Assembly (NCBI GenBank): GCA_023436745.1
Contig: JAEZHZ010000292.1
Location: forward strand, 1-14,469
Reading direction: 5' to 3'
DNA from: Pseudomonadota bacterium
GTDB lineage: Bacteria; Pseudomonadota; Alphaproteobacteria; Rhizobiales; Devosiaceae
Length of the DNA stretch: 14,469 bases
Positions 12,595 to 14,469 of the stretch are shown piece by piece (position 1 is the stretch's first letter; each line of letters starts with the position of its first letter). The notes beneath the pieces are model-generated. The model was not told the origin of the DNA, made no database searches, and was given only the letters and a program-made list of their open reading frames with translations. The position numbers and the translations under genes are program-made.

Positions 12595-12619
12595 GGAACG
12601 CTGACAGATGGCACCCGTT
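12595..12619 (+). promoter_or_regulatory. EcfG-type (general stress sigma) promoter of the manganese catalase
   Basis: GGAAC (12595-12599), exactly 16 bases, then CGTT (12616-12619): a perfect match to GGAAC-N16/17-CGTT. Transcription would begin near 12627, leaving a short leader with the GAGGAG ribosome site before ATG 12651. It also rules out the in-frame TTG at 12618 as start because that lies inside the promoter. Confidence 0.72.
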
Positions 12620-12650
12620 GCGCCTGCGGCCCAACAGAGGAGTGCCAACC

Positions 12651-13583
12651 ATGTTCATGCGCGTGGACCGACTCATCACGGAACTGCCACCCCCCAAGAA
12701 GCAGGACCCGAATGCCGCTGCTGCCCTGCAGGAACTGCTCGGTGGCAAATACGGCGAGATGTCCACTCTCGGGAACTACATGTTCCAGAGCTTCAATTTC
12801 CGGAGCAAGGACAAGCTCCGGCCGTTCTACAGCCTCGTGGCTTCGATCACGGCCGAAGAGCTCGCCCATGTGGAACTCGTCAGCAATGGCGTTGCCATGC
12901 TCAACAACGGCCCCGACAAGCCGGGTGGTGACGAGATGGCCGGTGGCGACATCACCAAGTCGCCCTTCGAAGCCATGCAGGACATCCGCCTCGCCTCCGC
13001 ATTCCTATCCAATGGCGGCGGCGCCACGCCGGTCAACGCCAACGGGGCGAGCTGGAACAACGACTTCGTGACCACGACCGGCAACGTGATCTTCGACCTG
13101 CTGCACAATTTCCACCTGGAATGCGGTGCGCGCCTGCACAAGCTGCGCGTCTACGAGACGCTGAGCGCAGACGACGCAACCGGCAGGGAAGTCTGCGGAT
13201 ACCTCCTGGTGCGCGGCTCGGTGCACGCACACTCCTATGCGCTGGCGATCAAGAAGCTCACCGGGGTCGAGATCGAAAAGATGCTGCCCACCCCGAACAT
13301 TCCCCTCGCCAACATCCCCGAGTGTCAGAAGTACCTGAACGAGGGCTCTCACCGCCGGCTCTACACCTGGAGCCCGAATGACTATCAGGAGATTTCCGGC
13401 ATCTGGTCCAACGACGAAGTTGCCCTTCCCGGCGATCCTCCGGGCCCGCTCGAGGTGGTAGAAGGCATGCCGGACGGCGGCAAGATCCACCAGCTTCAGG
13501 GCGTTCCGTCGGCCTTCACGCCGGACTATGCCCCCGAGGAGTTCTATGAGATCGCCTCGAAACTCTACAAGGCCTCCCGATAG
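12651..13583 (+). CDS. Manganese (non-heme) catalase
   Basis: 310 residues. It disproportionates hydrogen peroxide with a di-manganese centre. The ferritin-like four-helix core carries the expected ligands: E36 (GKYGEMST), E70 and H73 (EELAHVE), E157 (FHLECGARLHK) and H192 (RGSVHAHSYA), in the order known from Lactobacillus and Thermus enzymes. The C-terminal tail (about 215-310) contains NIPLANIPECQKYLNEGSH and a PDYAPEEFYEIA end typical of the family. Length is normal and there is no signal peptide, so it is cytosolic. ATG 12651 has GAGGAG about 8 bases upstream. It is controlled by an EcfG-type promoter (12595-12619). It looks monocistronic and converges on the second SDR gene. Confidence 0.95.
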   Translation: MFMRVDRLITELPPPKKQDPNAAAALQELLGGKYGEMSTLGNYMFQSFNFRSKDKLRPFYSLVASITAEELAHVELVSNGVAMLNNGPDKPGGDEMAGGDITKSPFEAMQDIRLASAFLSNGGGATPVNANGASWNNDFVTTTGNVIFDLLHNFHLECGARLHKLRVYETLSADDATGREVCGYLLVRGSVHAHSYALAIKKLTGVEIEKMLPTPNIPLANIPECQKYLNEGSHRRLYTWSPNDYQEISGIWSNDEVALPGDPPGPLEVVEGMPDGGKIHQLQGVPSAFTPDYAPEEFYEIASKLYKASR

Positions 13584-13591
13584 CAGCCGCT

Positions 13592-13610
13592 GGCGGGGCA
13601 TGTCCCCGCC
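13592..13610. terminator. Hairpin between manganese catalase and SDR 2
   Basis: GGCGGGG (13592-13598) and CCCCGCC (13604-13610) form a perfect 7-bp stem with a 5-base loop, 8 bp after the catalase stop. No T-run follows on the plus strand. It is a plausible but non-canonical terminator for the converging genes. Confidence 0.45.
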
Positions 13611-13643
13611 TGATTGATCCCGATCACGCCCGGCAGGCCGGCC

Positions 13644-14387
13644 TCACCAGGGCTGGCCAGCCGGGCCGACCGTGAATTCGTTGATCACCGTATCGTCGGG
13701 CTGGTCGATGGCGAACTCCACCACCCCGGCGATGCGGTCAGCGGAAATGCCGTACTTGTTGTAGAGACTGTGCATGTTCGAAGCGGTGGTCTTGTCACTG
13801 ATCGTGTTCAGCAGTTCGGTATTGATCGCCGCCGGATAGATCGTGGTTGCCCGGATGTTGGTGCCCTCGATGGCCGACTCCATCCGCAGCACTTCCATGA
13901 AGTCACGCAGGAACCACTTGGTCCCGCCATAGACGGCGCCGCCCGGATAGGCCTTGAGACCGGCAACGGACGAGGTCGCGAGGATATGCCCGCGCCGTTG
14001 CTCCAGGAAGGTCGGCAGCACTGCCGCGACGCCGTTGAGCACCCCCTTGATGTTGACGTCGACCATCCTGTGCCAGTCGTCGGTCTTGAGCGCCGACAGC
14101 ATGGAGTTCGGCATCAGCCCTGCATTGAAGAAGGCCGCGTCGAGCCCACCGAACGTCTCCGTGGCGAGCCTCGCCAGGCCATCGTTGTCGGACTGGCTGG
14201 TCACGTCCATCGCCGTGTAGACCGCGCTGCCGCCAGCTTGTTCGATCTCCCCGGCAATGCGCTCCAGGTGGTCGGCGCGCCGGGCACCGAGCACGACCCG
14301 GGCACCCCTGCTCGCCAGCAGCCTGGCGCTGGCTTCCCCGATGCCCGAAGAAGCACCGGTGATGATGATGACCTTGTCCTTGATCAT
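13644..14387 (-). CDS. Short-chain dehydrogenase/reductase (SDR) 2
   Basis: 247 residues, classical SDR. TGASSGIG (10-17), paired arginines after strand two (GARR, R36/R37) favouring NADP(H), NAG (88-90), N112, S140 (TSSVAG), Y153-x3-K157 (YGGTK). The full catalytic set is present and the length is normal. The substrate is unknown; YdfG-like and short-chain alcohol dehydrogenase relatives act on small hydroxy compounds. ATG 14387 is preceded by GGGAG about 9 bases upstream. The upstream 82 bases to the window end contain a TTGACA, but no matching -10 element, so its promoter is not clear. It is not paralogous with SDR 1 beyond the fold: the cofactor preference and the NAG motif differ. Confidence 0.92.
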   Translation of the reverse strand: MIKDKVIIITGASSGIGEASARLLASRGARVVLGARRADHLERIAGEIEQAGGSAVYTAMDVTSQSDNDGLARLATETFGGLDAAFFNAGLMPNSMLSALKTDDWHRMVDVNIKGVLNGVAAVLPTFLEQRRGHILATSSVAGLKAYPGGAVYGGTKWFLRDFMEVLRMESAIEGTNIRATTIYPAAINTELLNTISDKTTASNMHSLYNKYGISADRIAGVVEFAIDQPDDTVINEFTVGPAGQPW

Positions 14388-14469
14388 GGCTGCGGCTCCC
14401 GCCCGTCCGGCAAGACATCCCGCAGCTCTACCGTCCTTCGGCCGCCGCCGGGGCGAGATATGTCAATTC

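Noticed and set aside
13600..13640. TGATC/GATCA dyad after the manganese catalase
   Set aside because: Short 5-bp stem with a 2-base loop and no T-run; likely chance.
14438..14466. TTGACA at the window end as the promoter of SDR 2
   Set aside because: The expected -10 position reads GGCCGA.

Overview
The window is high-GC bacterial chromosomal DNA with dense, short-spaced genes of ordinary bacterial type. The mix suggests an alphaproteobacterium, possibly Hyphomicrobiales-like: DUF2147, DUF1003, GXWXG/DUF4334, SH3b proteins, a PchR-like AraC regulator, a manganese catalase, and promoters of the alphaproteobacterial EcfG (general stress sigma) form. This placement is inference; there is no rRNA or marker gene to test it. 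I see no tRNA, rRNA, CRISPR array, transposase, phage gene or integration site.

Layout: (1) 1-2170, plus strand: the 3' part of a cysteine-desulfurase-like class V aminotransferase, then an EamA/DMT transporter. (2) 2183-3712: a small secreted DUF2147 protein (minus) diverges from the pair thymidine kinase (tdk) - acyl-CoA thioesterase (yciA). (3) 3713-5317, plus: a long regulatory leader and two tandem paralogous secreted proteins, each with an SH3b domain followed by a beta/gamma-crystallin-like domain and each followed by a hairpin. (4) 5434-10400, all minus, in transcription order: DUF1003 membrane protein, DoxX-like membrane protein, PchR-like AraC regulator, a HAF-repeat autotransporter with a proline-rich hinge, and a small secreted protein translationally coupled to it. 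(5) 10401-10783: an intergenic stretch with G/C-rich dyad repeats. (6) 10784-14387: a small heme-copper-oxidase-like membrane protein, an SDR plus GXWXG/DUF4334 pair (minus), a manganese catalase (plus), and a second SDR (minus).

The most informative signals are regulatory. GGAAC-N16/17-CGTT promoters lie just upstream of the manganese catalase and of the first SH3b/crystallin gene. A one-mismatch version lies upstream of the DUF1003 gene. This points to a shared general-stress regulon. Separately, the same 11-bp-period GTTCAG direct repeat occurs upstream of two secreted-protein genes (DUF2147 and SH3b/crystallin 1), in the same orientation relative to each gene. This is the geometry of an OmpR/PhoB-family response-regulator operator. 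Together these suggest a cell-envelope and stress module rather than a dedicated defence or mobile system. I found no clear-cut new system. The best candidates for something undescribed are the paired SH3b/crystallin proteins with their operator, and the HAF-autotransporter with its coupled partner.
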